Source: an uncultured Lachnospiraceae bacterium
GTDB lineage: Bacteria; Bacillota_A; Clostridia; Lachnospirales; Lachnospiraceae
DNA length: 8,790 nt
Reading direction: 5' to 3'
Assembly (NCBI GenBank): GCA_902795835.1
Contig: CADBNA010000406.1
Span: 1-8,790, forward strand
The notes under the pieces are model-generated. The model was not told the origin of the DNA, ran no database searches, and saw only the letters and a program-made list of their open reading frames with translations. Both the position numbers and the translations under genes were made by a program. Below, piece by piece: positions 1 to 7,230 of this stretch; the stretch's first letter is position 1, and each line of letters begins with the position of its first letter.

Positions 1-740
1 CTCCGACAGGCGTTATGAAGGAAGACTGGTCTCTGGCAGCTCACTACCTGGCTGAAGTTTATGAGCAGCATGAGGATCCGGATGCCTTTATCGCCGGTAT
101 CAAAGACGGTTCCATCAAACTGATCGAAGATGAGAAGTTCAACCAGCTGATGGATACCTTCGATGTTCTGAAAGACAATAACTATGCAAAATCTTCTGCC
201 ATTTCCGCAGAGCGTGAAGTGACAGAGCAGAAGCTGGCGGAAGGCGAGCTTGCCTTCATGTTCGGCGGCAACTGGGATTGGTCCGTGCTCAATGCCTTTG
301 ATTATACCGAGAACATGGGCATGATGCCGGTTCCGAACGATGCCGATGACGGCTCCAGCGAAAAGCTGGTCGGCGGCGGTTCCAAATACTTCTTCATCGA
401 CTCTTCTGAGAACATCACAGATGCTGAGCGTCAGGCAGCCAAGGATTTCCTGAACTGGCTGGTATATGATGACGAAGGCCAGGAATTCCTTGTGACGGAC
501 TGCGCTCTGGTTCCCGCTTATTCGAACATTGAGAAGGAAGTCGTGGATCCGCTCGGAAAGTCTGTCAAGAAATACTCCGATGAAGGCGCTCTGATCCCGA
601 ACTACAACTATCTGCCGGATGATCATTACGCACAGTGCGGCGCAATCTTCCAGCAGTATCTGGCAGGTCAGCTTGACCGCGAAGGCCTGGCAGAGCAGAT
701 CACCAATTACTGGGCAACTGCAGAAGTCGGCGAGCACTGA
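1..740 (+). CDS. Sugar ABC transporter solute-binding protein, C-terminal part (5' end cut by window)
   Basis: This is the extracellular sugar-binding lipoprotein of a CUT1 ABC importer (SBP_bac_1/COG1653, MsmE/RafE type). The reading frame is open back to base 3, before the first visible ATG at 15, so the gene starts upstream; about 245 residues are seen of the roughly 420-450 usual for the family. The signal peptide and lipobox are therefore not visible. Visible family signatures are the FMFGGNWDW stretch, in which the aromatic residues usually contact sugar, MGMMPVPND, the KLVGGGSKYFFID segment, and the terminal helices with FLNWLVYDDEGQEFL. It ends in TGA at 738-740. It is followed by a hairpin and the two permeases, the standard order for such systems. 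Neighbouring GH36, GH13_4 and GH32 enzymes suggest raffinose-family sugars or sucrose as ligand; that is inference from context. Arg and Gly codon choice is strongly biased (see findings), which suggests high expression. Confidence 0.93.
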   Translation, partial: PTGVMKEDWSLAAHYLAEVYEQHEDPDAFIAGIKDGSIKLIEDEKFNQLMDTFDVLKDNNYAKSSAISAEREVTEQKLAEGELAFMFGGNWDWSVLNAFDYTENMGMMPVPNDADDGSSEKLVGGGSKYFFIDSSENITDAERQAAKDFLNWLVYDDEGQEFLVTDCALVPAYSNIEKEVVDPLGKSVKKYSDEGALIPNYNYLPDDHYAQCGAIFQQYLAGQLDREGLAEQITNYWATAEVGEH

Positions 741-753
741 CAACGGCGGCCTC

Positions 754-786
754 AGCCGGGGGCTGCATGACATGCGGCCTCCGGTT
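754..786 (+). promoter_or_regulatory. Intercistronic hairpin between binding-protein and permease genes
   Basis: A near-perfect inverted repeat lies 13 bases after the binding-protein stop. The arms CCGGGGGCTGCAT (756-768) and ATGCGGCCTCCGG (772-784) pair over 13 positions, including two G-U wobbles, around a three-base loop. An A-T pair and a G-U pair extend the base to 754/786, giving a 15-pair stem. No T-run follows (TCTGTGAGAGG), so it is not a classical intrinsic terminator. The stem ends just before the permease ribosome-binding site at 791-797 and leaves it free. By analogy with malE-malF in enterobacteria, such a stem may protect the 3' end of the binding-protein mRNA or partly terminate transcription, so that more binding protein than permease is made. 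The pairing is seen directly; the role is inferred. Confidence 0.7.
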
Positions 787-790
787 CTGT

Positions 791-797
791 GAGAGGA
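791..797 (+). promoter_or_regulatory. Ribosome-binding site of first permease
   Basis: GAGAGGA lies seven bases before the ATG at 805. It fixes the start of the first permease and sits five bases after the intercistronic stem. Confidence 0.6.
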
Positions 798-804
798 AAG
801 ATAT

Positions 805-1683
805 ATGAAACAGAATACAGTATCCTATAAAGTCAAACAGTATTTAATGTTTGCGGGTCCCGGTACGATTCTCTTCCTGGCAGTCGTGATCATACCGTTT
901 ATCTATGGTCTGTATCTGACGATGACCAGCTGGGACGGCGTCAGCCTGACCAAGCCTTTTGTCGGTCCTGAGAATTTTGTGAATGCGTTTAAAGATACCG
1001 CGTACTGGGCTGCGATGGGACGGACGATCATTTACTCTGCCATCGCGGTCATACTGATCAATGTCGTCGCGTTCGCGCTTGCGTATCTCGTGACAAAGGG
1101 CATCAGGGGACAGAATTTCTTCCGGGCCGGTTTCTTCGTGCCGAACCTGATCGGCGGTATCGTACTCGGTTACATCTGGAAATTTGTGTTTAACCGTGCG
1201 TTTGTTGCCATTGGCAGTGCCATTACCGGCGGCACGGCCCCGTCTCTGCTGTCCACTCCGCAGGGCGCGATGTTCTGCCTGATCCTTGTATCTGTCTGGC
1301 AGTATGCCGGCTATATGATGCTCATCTATGTGGCCGGTTTCATGAGCGTCTCGGCCGATGTCAAAGAGGCGGCGATGATCGACGGCTGCAACCCGAAGCA
1401 GGCCATGTGGCGCGTGACGGTTCCGCTGATGCGCTCGTCCTTCGTTCAGTGCATCTTCCTGAGCATCACCCGCTGCTTCGTTGTGTACGATGTCAACCTG
1501 TCCCTGACCAAGGGCGAGCCGTTCAACTCATCGGTCATGGCCGCCATGCATGTCTACAACCAGGCATTTACCTATAAGAAATATGGTCTGGGCCAGGCGG
1601 AAGCACTGATCCTGTTTATCGTCTGTGCGGTCGTCGGCGTAACGCAGGTCGTGATCGGTAAACGAGGGGAGGTGGAAGCGTAA
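805..1683 (+). CDS. Carbohydrate ABC transporter permease, MalF/MsmF type (CUT1, subunit 1)
   Basis: This is one of two membrane subunits forming the sugar channel of the importer. The protein has 292 residues, normal for MsmF/UgpA-type permeases, with a short N-terminus and six predicted membrane segments at about 17-40, 72-97, 105-128, 155-180, 211-231 and 265-285. The cytoplasmic EAA loop that docks onto the ATPase is clear at 188-208: EAAMIDG at 188-194 and the conserved Pro at 207. The ATG at 805 has a good ribosome-binding site and gives the typical N-terminus with the first helix starting near residue 15. The stop TAA (1681-1683) overlaps the next ATG by one base. It works with the binding protein upstream and the second permease downstream. 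The partner ATPase is not encoded in the window, so a shared MsmK/MalK-type protein is likely. Substrate is inferred from context only. Confidence 0.95.
   Translation: MKQNTVSYKVKQYLMFAGPGTILFLAVVIIPFIYGLYLTMTSWDGVSLTKPFVGPENFVNAFKDTAYWAAMGRTIIYSAIAVILINVVAFALAYLVTKGIRGQNFFRAGFFVPNLIGGIVLGYIWKFVFNRAFVAIGSAITGGTAPSLLSTPQGAMFCLILVSVWQYAGYMMLIYVAGFMSVSADVKEAAMIDGCNPKQAMWRVTVPLMRSSFVQCIFLSITRCFVVYDVNLSLTKGEPFNSSVMAAMHVYNQAFTYKKYGLGQAEALILFIVCAVVGVTQVVIGKRGEVEA
1665..1674 (+). promoter_or_regulatory. Strong ribosome-binding site of second permease
   Basis: AGGGGAGGTG lies inside the end of the first permease gene, eight bases before the ATG at 1683. It is the best Shine-Dalgarno match in the window and supports a start that overlaps the upstream stop by one base. 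Confidence 0.7.
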
Positions 1684-2546
1684 TGACAGATAATGAAAAA
1701 GCTGCAAGAAAGAAAAAAGTTTCGAATCTTGTGATGTGGATTATTCTGCTGATCGTGTTCCTGGCCTTCATAGCACCGTTTATTCTTGTTGTGATCAATG
1801 TCTTCAAGACAAAAGCGGACATCACATCCAACCCGCTGGCGCTGATCGGTGCACACGGATTCACGCTTGCGAACTTCCCGGATGCGATGGCTAAGATGAA
1901 CTTCTGGAGGGTGTTCTCGAACTCCCTGATCATTACGGTCAGCGCCACGGTCCTGACGATCCTGGTCGCTTCCATGACGGCGTATGTCTACGTCCGGTAC
2001 AGCAGCTGGAAAGTCTGCACCATCATGTTCTCCCTGATGATCGCATCGATGGTCATTCCGTTCCAGGTTCTGATGGTTCCGCTGGTATCCGTGTACGGAG
2101 GTATCCTCGGCGTGCTGAACCACAGACTGACGCTGATCCTGATGCACGTAGGCTTCTCAGTCTCCATGGCCATGTTCATGTTCCATGGAGCGATCCGCAC
2201 GAATATCCCGCTGGAGCTGGAAGAGGCCGCGACGATCGACGGCTGCTCAAAATGGCAGACCTACTGGAAGATCGTTTTCCCGCTGCTGAAGCCGACGATC
2301 GCCACAGTGGCCATTATCAACGCGATGGCGTACTGGAATGACTATCTGCTGCCGAGCCTTGTGCTGACCAAGAAAGAACTGTACACGATCCCGATCGCCA
2401 CACAGGCTTTCTACGGCACGTACTCGACCGATATCGGCCTCGTCATGGCTGCCCTGCTGCTGGCCATGCTGCCGATCCTGATCCTCTATGTCTTCCTGCA
2501 GCGCTTTATCGTGGAAGGCGTTACGGCAGGCGCTGTAAAGGGATAA
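1683..2546 (+). CDS. Carbohydrate ABC transporter permease, MalG/MsmG type (CUT1, subunit 2)
   Basis: This is the second membrane subunit of the sugar importer. It has 287 residues, the usual length for MsmG/LacG-type permeases. A basic N-terminus (ARKKK at 8-12) precedes six predicted membrane segments at about 15-40, 78-104, 112-134, 148-170, 203-224 and 252-275. The EAA loop is at 181-201 (EAATIDG at 181-187, Pro at 200), as in the partner permease. The region NAMAYWNDYLLPSLVL (213-228) and the C-terminal FIVEGVTAGAVKG are hallmarks of the MalG branch. The ATG overlaps the TAA of the upstream gene by one base and has a strong ribosome-binding site, so the two permeases are probably made in equal amounts by coupled translation. 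The substrate cannot be read from the permease itself. Confidence 0.96.
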   Translation: MTDNEKAARKKKVSNLVMWIILLIVFLAFIAPFILVVINVFKTKADITSNPLALIGAHGFTLANFPDAMAKMNFWRVFSNSLIITVSATVLTILVASMTAYVYVRYSSWKVCTIMFSLMIASMVIPFQVLMVPLVSVYGGILGVLNHRLTLILMHVGFSVSMAMFMFHGAIRTNIPLELEEAATIDGCSKWQTYWKIVFPLLKPTIATVAIINAMAYWNDYLLPSLVLTKKELYTIPIATQAFYGTYSTDIGLVMAALLLAMLPILILYVFLQRFIVEGVTAGAVKG

Positions 2547-2558
2547 TCGTCTTAAGTC

Positions 2559-3176
2559 ATGTTAAAGAAACTTTTTGATATGGAAAATCCGGTCATGCAG
2601 GCTCTGTCGATAGCGGCAGACCTGCTTGCCCTGAACCTGCTGACGCTGCTGTGCTGTCTGCCGGTCGTAACGGCCGGTGCAGCATGGGCGGCGCTCCATG
2701 ATGTGACACACAAGATCGTACTGCGCGAAGAAACGTATCCGCACCGCATGTTTATGCCGGCCTTCCGCGCAAATCTGAAAAACGGGATCCCGCTGGGGCT
2801 GCTCTTTCTCGGCGCTGCAGGCGTGGTCATCCTGAATTACCTGGCGGCATCGGCGACGCTTCCGCCGTTACGGTTTCTATCGGCGGCGCTCCTGCTGCTG
2901 CTTCTGGCTATCGGAAATTATGCGTTTGCCCTGACGGCACGCTTTGAAAATACACTGACAGAAACTCTGAAAAATGCGGTCCGGCTGGCCATTGGCTGCT
3001 TTCCCCGCACATTGTGGATGGTCGTATTTGAGACTGCGCTGTATATCTGCAGTATACATTTTTATACCATCGGTGTCCCCATACTGTTCCTGTTCGGTTT
3101 TTCTCTGCCCTGCTATGTCTGTGCACTGCTATACAGCCCTGTCTTTAAAGAACTGGAGGAAAAGGACCGCACATGA
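2559..3176 (+). CDS. DUF624 (YesL-like) integral membrane protein, function unknown
   Basis: This is a 205-residue membrane protein of the DUF624 family. The N-terminal KLFDMENPVMQ (4-14), followed by a first hydrophobic segment ending in CCLPVVTAGAAW (32-43), is the family signature. About five hydrophobic segments are visible at 19-46, 76-97, 104-127, 149-167 and 170-193, with a short charged tail (KELEEKDRT). Family members in Firmicutes are often encoded beside CUT1 sugar permeases, but no biochemical role is established; an accessory part in transport or its sensing is inference. The start at 2559 is chosen because it gives the family's N-terminus. It has only a weak, distant AAAGGGA (2537-2543), so it may depend on re-initiation from the permease gene ending 12 bases before. 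Its TGA overlaps the next ATG (ATGA at 3173-3176). An ATG at 2580 would lose the conserved N-terminus. Confidence 0.88.
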   Translation: MLKKLFDMENPVMQALSIAADLLALNLLTLLCCLPVVTAGAAWAALHDVTHKIVLREETYPHRMFMPAFRANLKNGIPLGLLFLGAAGVVILNYLAASATLPPLRFLSAALLLLLLAIGNYAFALTARFENTLTETLKNAVRLAIGCFPRTLWMVVFETALYICSIHFYTIGVPILFLFGFSLPCYVCALLYSPVFKELEEKDRT

Positions 3177-5410
3177 GTATCCGGATTGATTCTGAAAACG
3201 GGACAGTGACGCTGCATACCGCACGGACGACGTACCAGATGCAGACCGGAACCGGAGGGCATCTGCTGCATGTATACTACGGACCCCGCACCGGGGGAAG
3301 GTTCGCGCAGTCACTTGTCCCGGCGGACCACGGGTTTTCCATGAATCCCTATGATATCCGGGAGGGCAGAAACTATTCGGCGGACCAGCTTCCGCTGGAA
3401 TACCCGGGGAGCAATATCGGGGATTTCCGGACGGCTGCTGTCGACCTGATAACAGATACCGGGATCTGCGGATGTGATCTGCGCGTCAGACACTTTGAGG
3501 CTGAAAAAAAAGCATATGCGCTGCAGGGTCTGCCTGCTGCGAGGGATCCGGAAGGGGAATCTGAGACACTGCGCGTGATTCTGGATGATGAGGCGTCCGG
3601 CCTGGAGGCAGAGCTTCTGTATGGCGTGTTTGCGGACAAAGACGTGATCACGCGGGCAGTGCGCCTGAAAAATACCGGGAGCAGCGCGTTGACGCTGCTG
3701 GCAGCAGCGTCGATGTGCCTGGATCTGCCGGAACGATATACCGAAAGGATTCATTTCTATGGACGTCATACCATGGAAATGCAGGCGGAGCGCTGCGTGC
3801 TCTCCCACGGAATCCAGACAGTGTCATCCGGACGGGGAATGTCCAGCCATCATCACAATCCCTTTACGATCCTCTGTGAAGAGAATACAACCGAGGAGCA
3901 GGGATGGTGTATCGGTGTGATGCCGGTGTATTCCGGCAACCACCGTACGGATATCGAGGTGGATCAGAAGGAGTCGGTCCGCGTTGTTGCCGGAATCAAC
4001 CGCGACGCATTCACGTGGCGGCTGGAGCCAGGAGAAGTATTCGAGACACCGCAGGTGCTGCTGACATTTGGCAGTGAAGGACTGGAAGGCCTTTCCGGGC
4101 AGCTGCATCGCTTTTTCCGGAAGCATATTCTCAGATGGCCGGCGGAATGGAAGACCCCGCCTGTGCTGCTAAACAGCTGGGAAGCGGTCTATATGGATAT
4201 TGATGAAAAGCGGGTCTGCGCACTGGCGGAGCAGGCTGCGCAGCTTTCCGCGGATCTGTTTGTGCTGGATGACGGATGGTTCGCAGGCCGGGATACGGAT
4301 ACAAAAGCACTGGGAGACTGGAAGGCGGATGCCCGCAAGTTTCCGCACGGTCTTGCTGCAGTGGCAGATGCCGTCCGGAAACAGGGTCTCTCGTTTGGAA
4401 TCTGGATCGAACCGGAGATGGTCAGCGAAGATTCGGAGCTGTTCCGGAACCATCCGGATTACGCTATGCGCGTACCGGGAAGAAAACCGGTCATGGGGCG
4501 TGACCAGCTGGTGCTGGACCTGACCCGTCAGGATGTTGTGGACTGTATTTTCAGGCAGATTGCCGGAATTCTGGAGCACGGAGGGATCCGGTATGTAAAA
4601 TGGGATGCCAACCGGAACCTGGCTGATCTGTACAGCACAGCGCTTCCGCCGGACAGGCAGAGAGAAGTATCCCACCGCTATGTACTTGGCCTGTACAGTC
4701 TGATGGACCGGCTGACCGCAGCTTTCCCACATGTGCTGTTTGAAGGATGCGCGGGAGGAGGAGGCCGGTTTGACGCGGGGATTCTGTATTATTTCCCGCA
4801 GATCTGGGGAAGTGACAACACCGATGCTGTCGCAAGGCTTTCCATTCAGCGCGGTTATTCCTTTGGATATCCCCCGGAATGTGTGGGCGCGCACATCTCG
4901 GATGTGCCGAATGCGCAGACAGGACGTACCGTGCCGCTCTCTCTCCGCGCACTCGTGGCCATGAGCGGGACCTTCGGGCTGGAGCTCGACCCGGCCCGGC
5001 TGACGGAAAAAGAGGCGGAAGAATTCCGGCGGTACGCCGGCATATTCCGGCAGTACGCCGGACTGATCCGGACAGGCGCATACAGCCGGCTCCGCGGAGA
5101 ACGCGGAAAGGATCCGCTGTTTGCCTGGGAGATCCGGTCAGAAGATGCCTCTGAAGCACTGGTGTTTGCGGCGGAAACGGATCCGCAGGCAAACGCCAAA
5201 GCAGTGACGTGGTATTTGAGAGGATTACAGGAACAGGCACAGTACCGGCTGACCTGTGTGGAACCGGAAAAGAAGACGGCGGGAGGCAGGCCGCTTTCAG
5301 GCCGGCTGTTTACCGGATCGGAACTGATGCGGGGAGCATTTTCGTCAGAACCCTTCTCCGGAACGGCTCCTGCTGCACTGTTTTATTTTGAACGGGTCGA
5401 TCACGAATGA
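3173..5410 (+). CDS. aga: Alpha-galactosidase, glycoside hydrolase family 36
   Basis: This enzyme hydrolyses terminal alpha-1,6-galactose from raffinose, stachyose and melibiose, here in the cytoplasm, since there is no signal peptide. It has 745 residues, the full GH36 length: an N-terminal beta-supersandwich (about 1-320), a catalytic TIM barrel (about 328-640) and a C-terminal beta domain. The catalytic nucleophile is Asp478 in KWDAN (476-480) and the acid/base is Asp548 in GSDNTDA (546-552). Further expected pocket residues are Trp336, Asp366-Asp367 in LDDGWF, Trp411 in WIEPEMVSE, Lys476, and Cys526 in EGCAGGGGRFD. From memory, these positions coincide with Geobacillus AgaA numbering. The start overlaps the DUF624 stop (ATGA) with AAAGGA five bases upstream, and the stop overlaps the next ATG in the same way. 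It would release sucrose for the two enzymes that follow. The gene symbol is generic for the family. Confidence 0.96.
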   Translation: MSIRIDSENGTVTLHTARTTYQMQTGTGGHLLHVYYGPRTGGRFAQSLVPADHGFSMNPYDIREGRNYSADQLPLEYPGSNIGDFRTAAVDLITDTGICGCDLRVRHFEAEKKAYALQGLPAARDPEGESETLRVILDDEASGLEAELLYGVFADKDVITRAVRLKNTGSSALTLLAAASMCLDLPERYTERIHFYGRHTMEMQAERCVLSHGIQTVSSGRGMSSHHHNPFTILCEENTTEEQGWCIGVMPVYSGNHRTDIEVDQKESVRVVAGINRDAFTWRLEPGEVFETPQVLLTFGSEGLEGLSGQLHRFFRKHILRWPAEWKTPPVLLNSWEAVYMDIDEKRVCALAEQAAQLSADLFVLDDGWFAGRDTDTKALGDWKADARKFPHGLAAVADAVRKQGLSFGIWIEPEMVSEDSELFRNHPDYAMRVPGRKPVMGRDQLVLDLTRQDVVDCIFRQIAGILEHGGIRYVKWDANRNLADLYSTALPPDRQREVSHRYVLGLYSLMDRLTAAFPHVLFEGCAGGGGRFDAGILYYFPQIWGSDNTDAVARLSIQRGYSFGYPPECVGAHISDVPNAQTGRTVPLSLRALVAMSGTFGLELDPARLTEKEAEEFRRYAGIFRQYAGLIRTGAYSRLRGERGKDPLFAWEIRSEDASEALVFAAETDPQANAKAVTWYLRGLQEQAQYRLTCVEPEKKTAGGRPLSGRLFTGSELMRGAFSSEPFSGTAPAALFYFERVDHE

Positions 5411-7230
5411 AAACATCATTAAAAGCACGTCTGGAAGATTGTTATGACGAATTGAAATGGCTGTATATGGAACTCTACAAAGGGGATGAACAGGCGTTTT
5501 CCTATTTTGTTGAGATCCTGAAGAGCAGCAGCCGGAAGAGAAAGCGGGCGCTGAAGGAGAGGGATACGGCCAGGATGAAGGATCCGGACTGGTATCGCTC
5601 CAACAGGCTGCTCGGCATGATGATGTATGTCGATAAATTTGCGGGCACACTGCAGGGCGTGCAGGAAAAGCTGCCGTATCTGCTGGAGTGCGGCGTCAAT
5701 TATCTGCATTTGATGCCCCTTCTGGCAACGGTTCCCGGAAGGAGTGACGGCGGATATGCCGTGGCGGATTTCCGGCGTGTACAGGACGGCCTCGGCACGA
5801 TGGATGATCTCGAGAAGCTGGCGGATCTCTGTCATGAAAAAGGTATTTCTCTCTGCCTGGATTTTGTCATGAACCACACAGGTGAGGACCACGCATGGGC
5901 GAAGGCGGCACGCGCCGGCGACCAGACGGCGAGAGACCGGTATTTCTTTTATGATAACTGGGATATTCCTGCACAGATAGAAAAAACGGTGCCGGATGTT
6001 TTCCCGTCGACTGCACCGGGAAACTTTACCTGGCTGGATGACTGCGGAAAAGTGGTCATGACCATGTTCTATCCCTACCAGTGGGATCTGAATTATTCCA
6101 ATCCCATGGTGTTGAACGACATGACGGAAAACCTGCTGTTCCTGGCCAACCGCGGCGTTGATGTTCTGAGGCTGGATGCCATTCCGTATATCTGGAAAGC
6201 CATCGGCACGGACAACCGGAATCTGCCCCAGGTACACACGATCGCGCGGATCCTGCACCTGGCCTGCCAGGTCGTATGTCCCAGTGTGCTGCTGCTGGGT
6301 GAAGTCGTAATGGAGCCGCAGAAGGTCGCCGCCTATTTCGGCACGCCGGAAAAGCCGGAATGCCAGCTGCTCTATAATGTGACGACCATGTGCACGACAT
6401 GGCATACGCTGGCGACCCAGGATACCCGCCTGCTGCGCAGCCAGATGGATCAGATCTTTGCCATGCCGAAGACGGCAGTGTTCCAGAACTATCTGCGCTG
6501 TCACGATGATATCGGCTGGGGGCTGGATTATCCGTATCTGCTGAAGTTCGGCATGCGGGAAATCCCGCACAAGAGGTTCCTGAACGACTGGTTTATCGGA
6601 AGATGGGCGGACAGCTACAGCAGAGGCGAGCTGTATAACGAGGATCTGCGCATCGGGGATGCGCGGCTCTGCGGAACGACGGCTTCGCTGTGCGGTTTTG
6701 AGACGGCGGCTACGCCGGAAGAAGAAGCCATGGCGCTGCAGCGCGTATTGATGCTTCATGCCTTTATGCTGACCCAGAGCGGGATCCCGGTTCTCTACAG
6801 CGGCGATGAGGTCGGGCAGCTGAATGATTACCGGTATCACGATGATCCGGACCTCCGGGACGACAGCCGGTATCTGCACAGAGGGCCCTTCAGCTGGGAG
6901 GCCGCCGCGCACAGGGATGATCCCGGCAGCCGCGCGGGGAAGGTGTTTCATGCACTGCGCCGGATCGAGAAGATCCGGGCAGATGAGCCGGTATTCCGCG
7001 CCGATGCGGACGGCCATACCTTTGATGCGGGATCGGAAAAAGCCCTTGGGATCTACCGGGAATACAACGGAGCCGGACTGGTAGCGCTCTTCAACTTCTC
7101 GGGAGAGGAAATACAGGTCCCGTATCCGGATGGGACTGATCTGCTGACCGGAAAAACAACGACATCCGGCTGGGGCGTGCTTGGACCGTACGCGTTTGCC
7201 TGGATCCGCACGGGGAAAACGGATGAGTAA
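5407..7230 (+). CDS. GH13 subfamily 4 enzyme: amylosucrase or sucrose hydrolase type
   Basis: This is a sucrose-acting alpha-retaining enzyme of 607 residues. Amylosucrase transfers glucose from sucrose to an alpha-1,4-glucan and frees fructose; relatives simply hydrolyse sucrose. Subfamily marks are SDGGYAVADFR (113-123), DFVMNHT (152-158), YQWDLNYSNP (224-233), GVDVLRLDAIPYIWK (250-264), YLRCHDDIGW (362-371), a B' domain at about 373-440 with FLNDWFIGRW and CGTTASLCG, and LYSGDEVGQLNDY (463-475). The nucleophile is Asp257, the acid/base Glu299 and the stabilising residue Asp367. Asp114 and Arg492 match the salt bridge that closes the sucrose pocket in Neisseria amylosucrase. The N-terminal helical part (about 1-60) looks shorter than in that enzyme. 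There is no signal peptide. The ATG sits in an ATGA overlap with the GH36 gene without a clear ribosome-binding site, which suggests coupled translation. It is not a GH13_18 sucrose phosphorylase: length and motifs differ. Hydrolysis versus polymerisation cannot be decided from sequence. Confidence 0.88.
   Translation: MKTSLKARLEDCYDELKWLYMELYKGDEQAFSYFVEILKSSSRKRKRALKERDTARMKDPDWYRSNRLLGMMMYVDKFAGTLQGVQEKLPYLLECGVNYLHLMPLLATVPGRSDGGYAVADFRRVQDGLGTMDDLEKLADLCHEKGISLCLDFVMNHTGEDHAWAKAARAGDQTARDRYFFYDNWDIPAQIEKTVPDVFPSTAPGNFTWLDDCGKVVMTMFYPYQWDLNYSNPMVLNDMTENLLFLANRGVDVLRLDAIPYIWKAIGTDNRNLPQVHTIARILHLACQVVCPSVLLLGEVVMEPQKVAAYFGTPEKPECQLLYNVTTMCTTWHTLATQDTRLLRSQMDQIFAMPKTAVFQNYLRCHDDIGWGLDYPYLLKFGMREIPHKRFLNDWFIGRWADSYSRGELYNEDLRIGDARLCGTTASLCGFETAATPEEEAMALQRVLMLHAFMLTQSGIPVLYSGDEVGQLNDYRYHDDPDLRDDSRYLHRGPFSWEAAAHRDDPGSRAGKVFHALRRIEKIRADEPVFRADADGHTFDAGSEKALGIYREYNGAGLVALFNFSGEEIQVPYPDGTDLLTGKTTTSGWGVLGPYAFAWIRTGKTDE
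7212..7216 (+). promoter_or_regulatory. Ribosome-binding site that fixes the GH32 start
   Basis: GGGGA lies six bases before the ATG at 7223, inside the end of the GH13_4 gene. It supports this ATG over an in-frame TTG at 7181, which would add 14 residues unlike the family and has no comparable site. Confidence 0.6.

Noticed and set aside
754..786. The intercistronic stem read as a transcription terminator ending a separate operon
   Set aside because: There is no T-run after it, the spacing to the permease is only 18 bases, and the binding protein belongs with the permeases. Partial termination cannot be excluded.
1572..2147. Open frames on the minus strand across the two permease genes
   Set aside because: The translation is rich in His, Gln and Arg without domain features, and both permeases underneath have clear family motifs. 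These are shadows.
5029..5072. Short direct repeat encoding RRYAGIF then RQYAGLI in GH36
   Set aside because: It falls in the normal helix before the GAYSRL motif where GH36 enzymes have similar residues. Two imperfect copies do not make a meaningful repeat array.
4169..5240. Overlapping minus-strand open frames opposite the GH36 catalytic barrel
   Set aside because: No family resemblance and no plausible ribosome-binding site; composition follows the complementary strand of the GH36 gene.
5419..7017. Long open frame of 532 codons on the minus strand, opposite the GH13_4 gene
   Set aside because: It is fully antisense to a gene with all catalytic motifs of its family, and its translation shows no recognisable domain. 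Long antisense frames are expected here from the G/C-ending codons of the real gene.
7181..7222. Upstream TTG start for the GH32 gene, adding 14 residues
   Set aside because: The added residues are basic and unlike the family N-terminus, they overlap the GH13_4 gene further, and the ATG at 7223 has its own GGGGA site six bases upstream.
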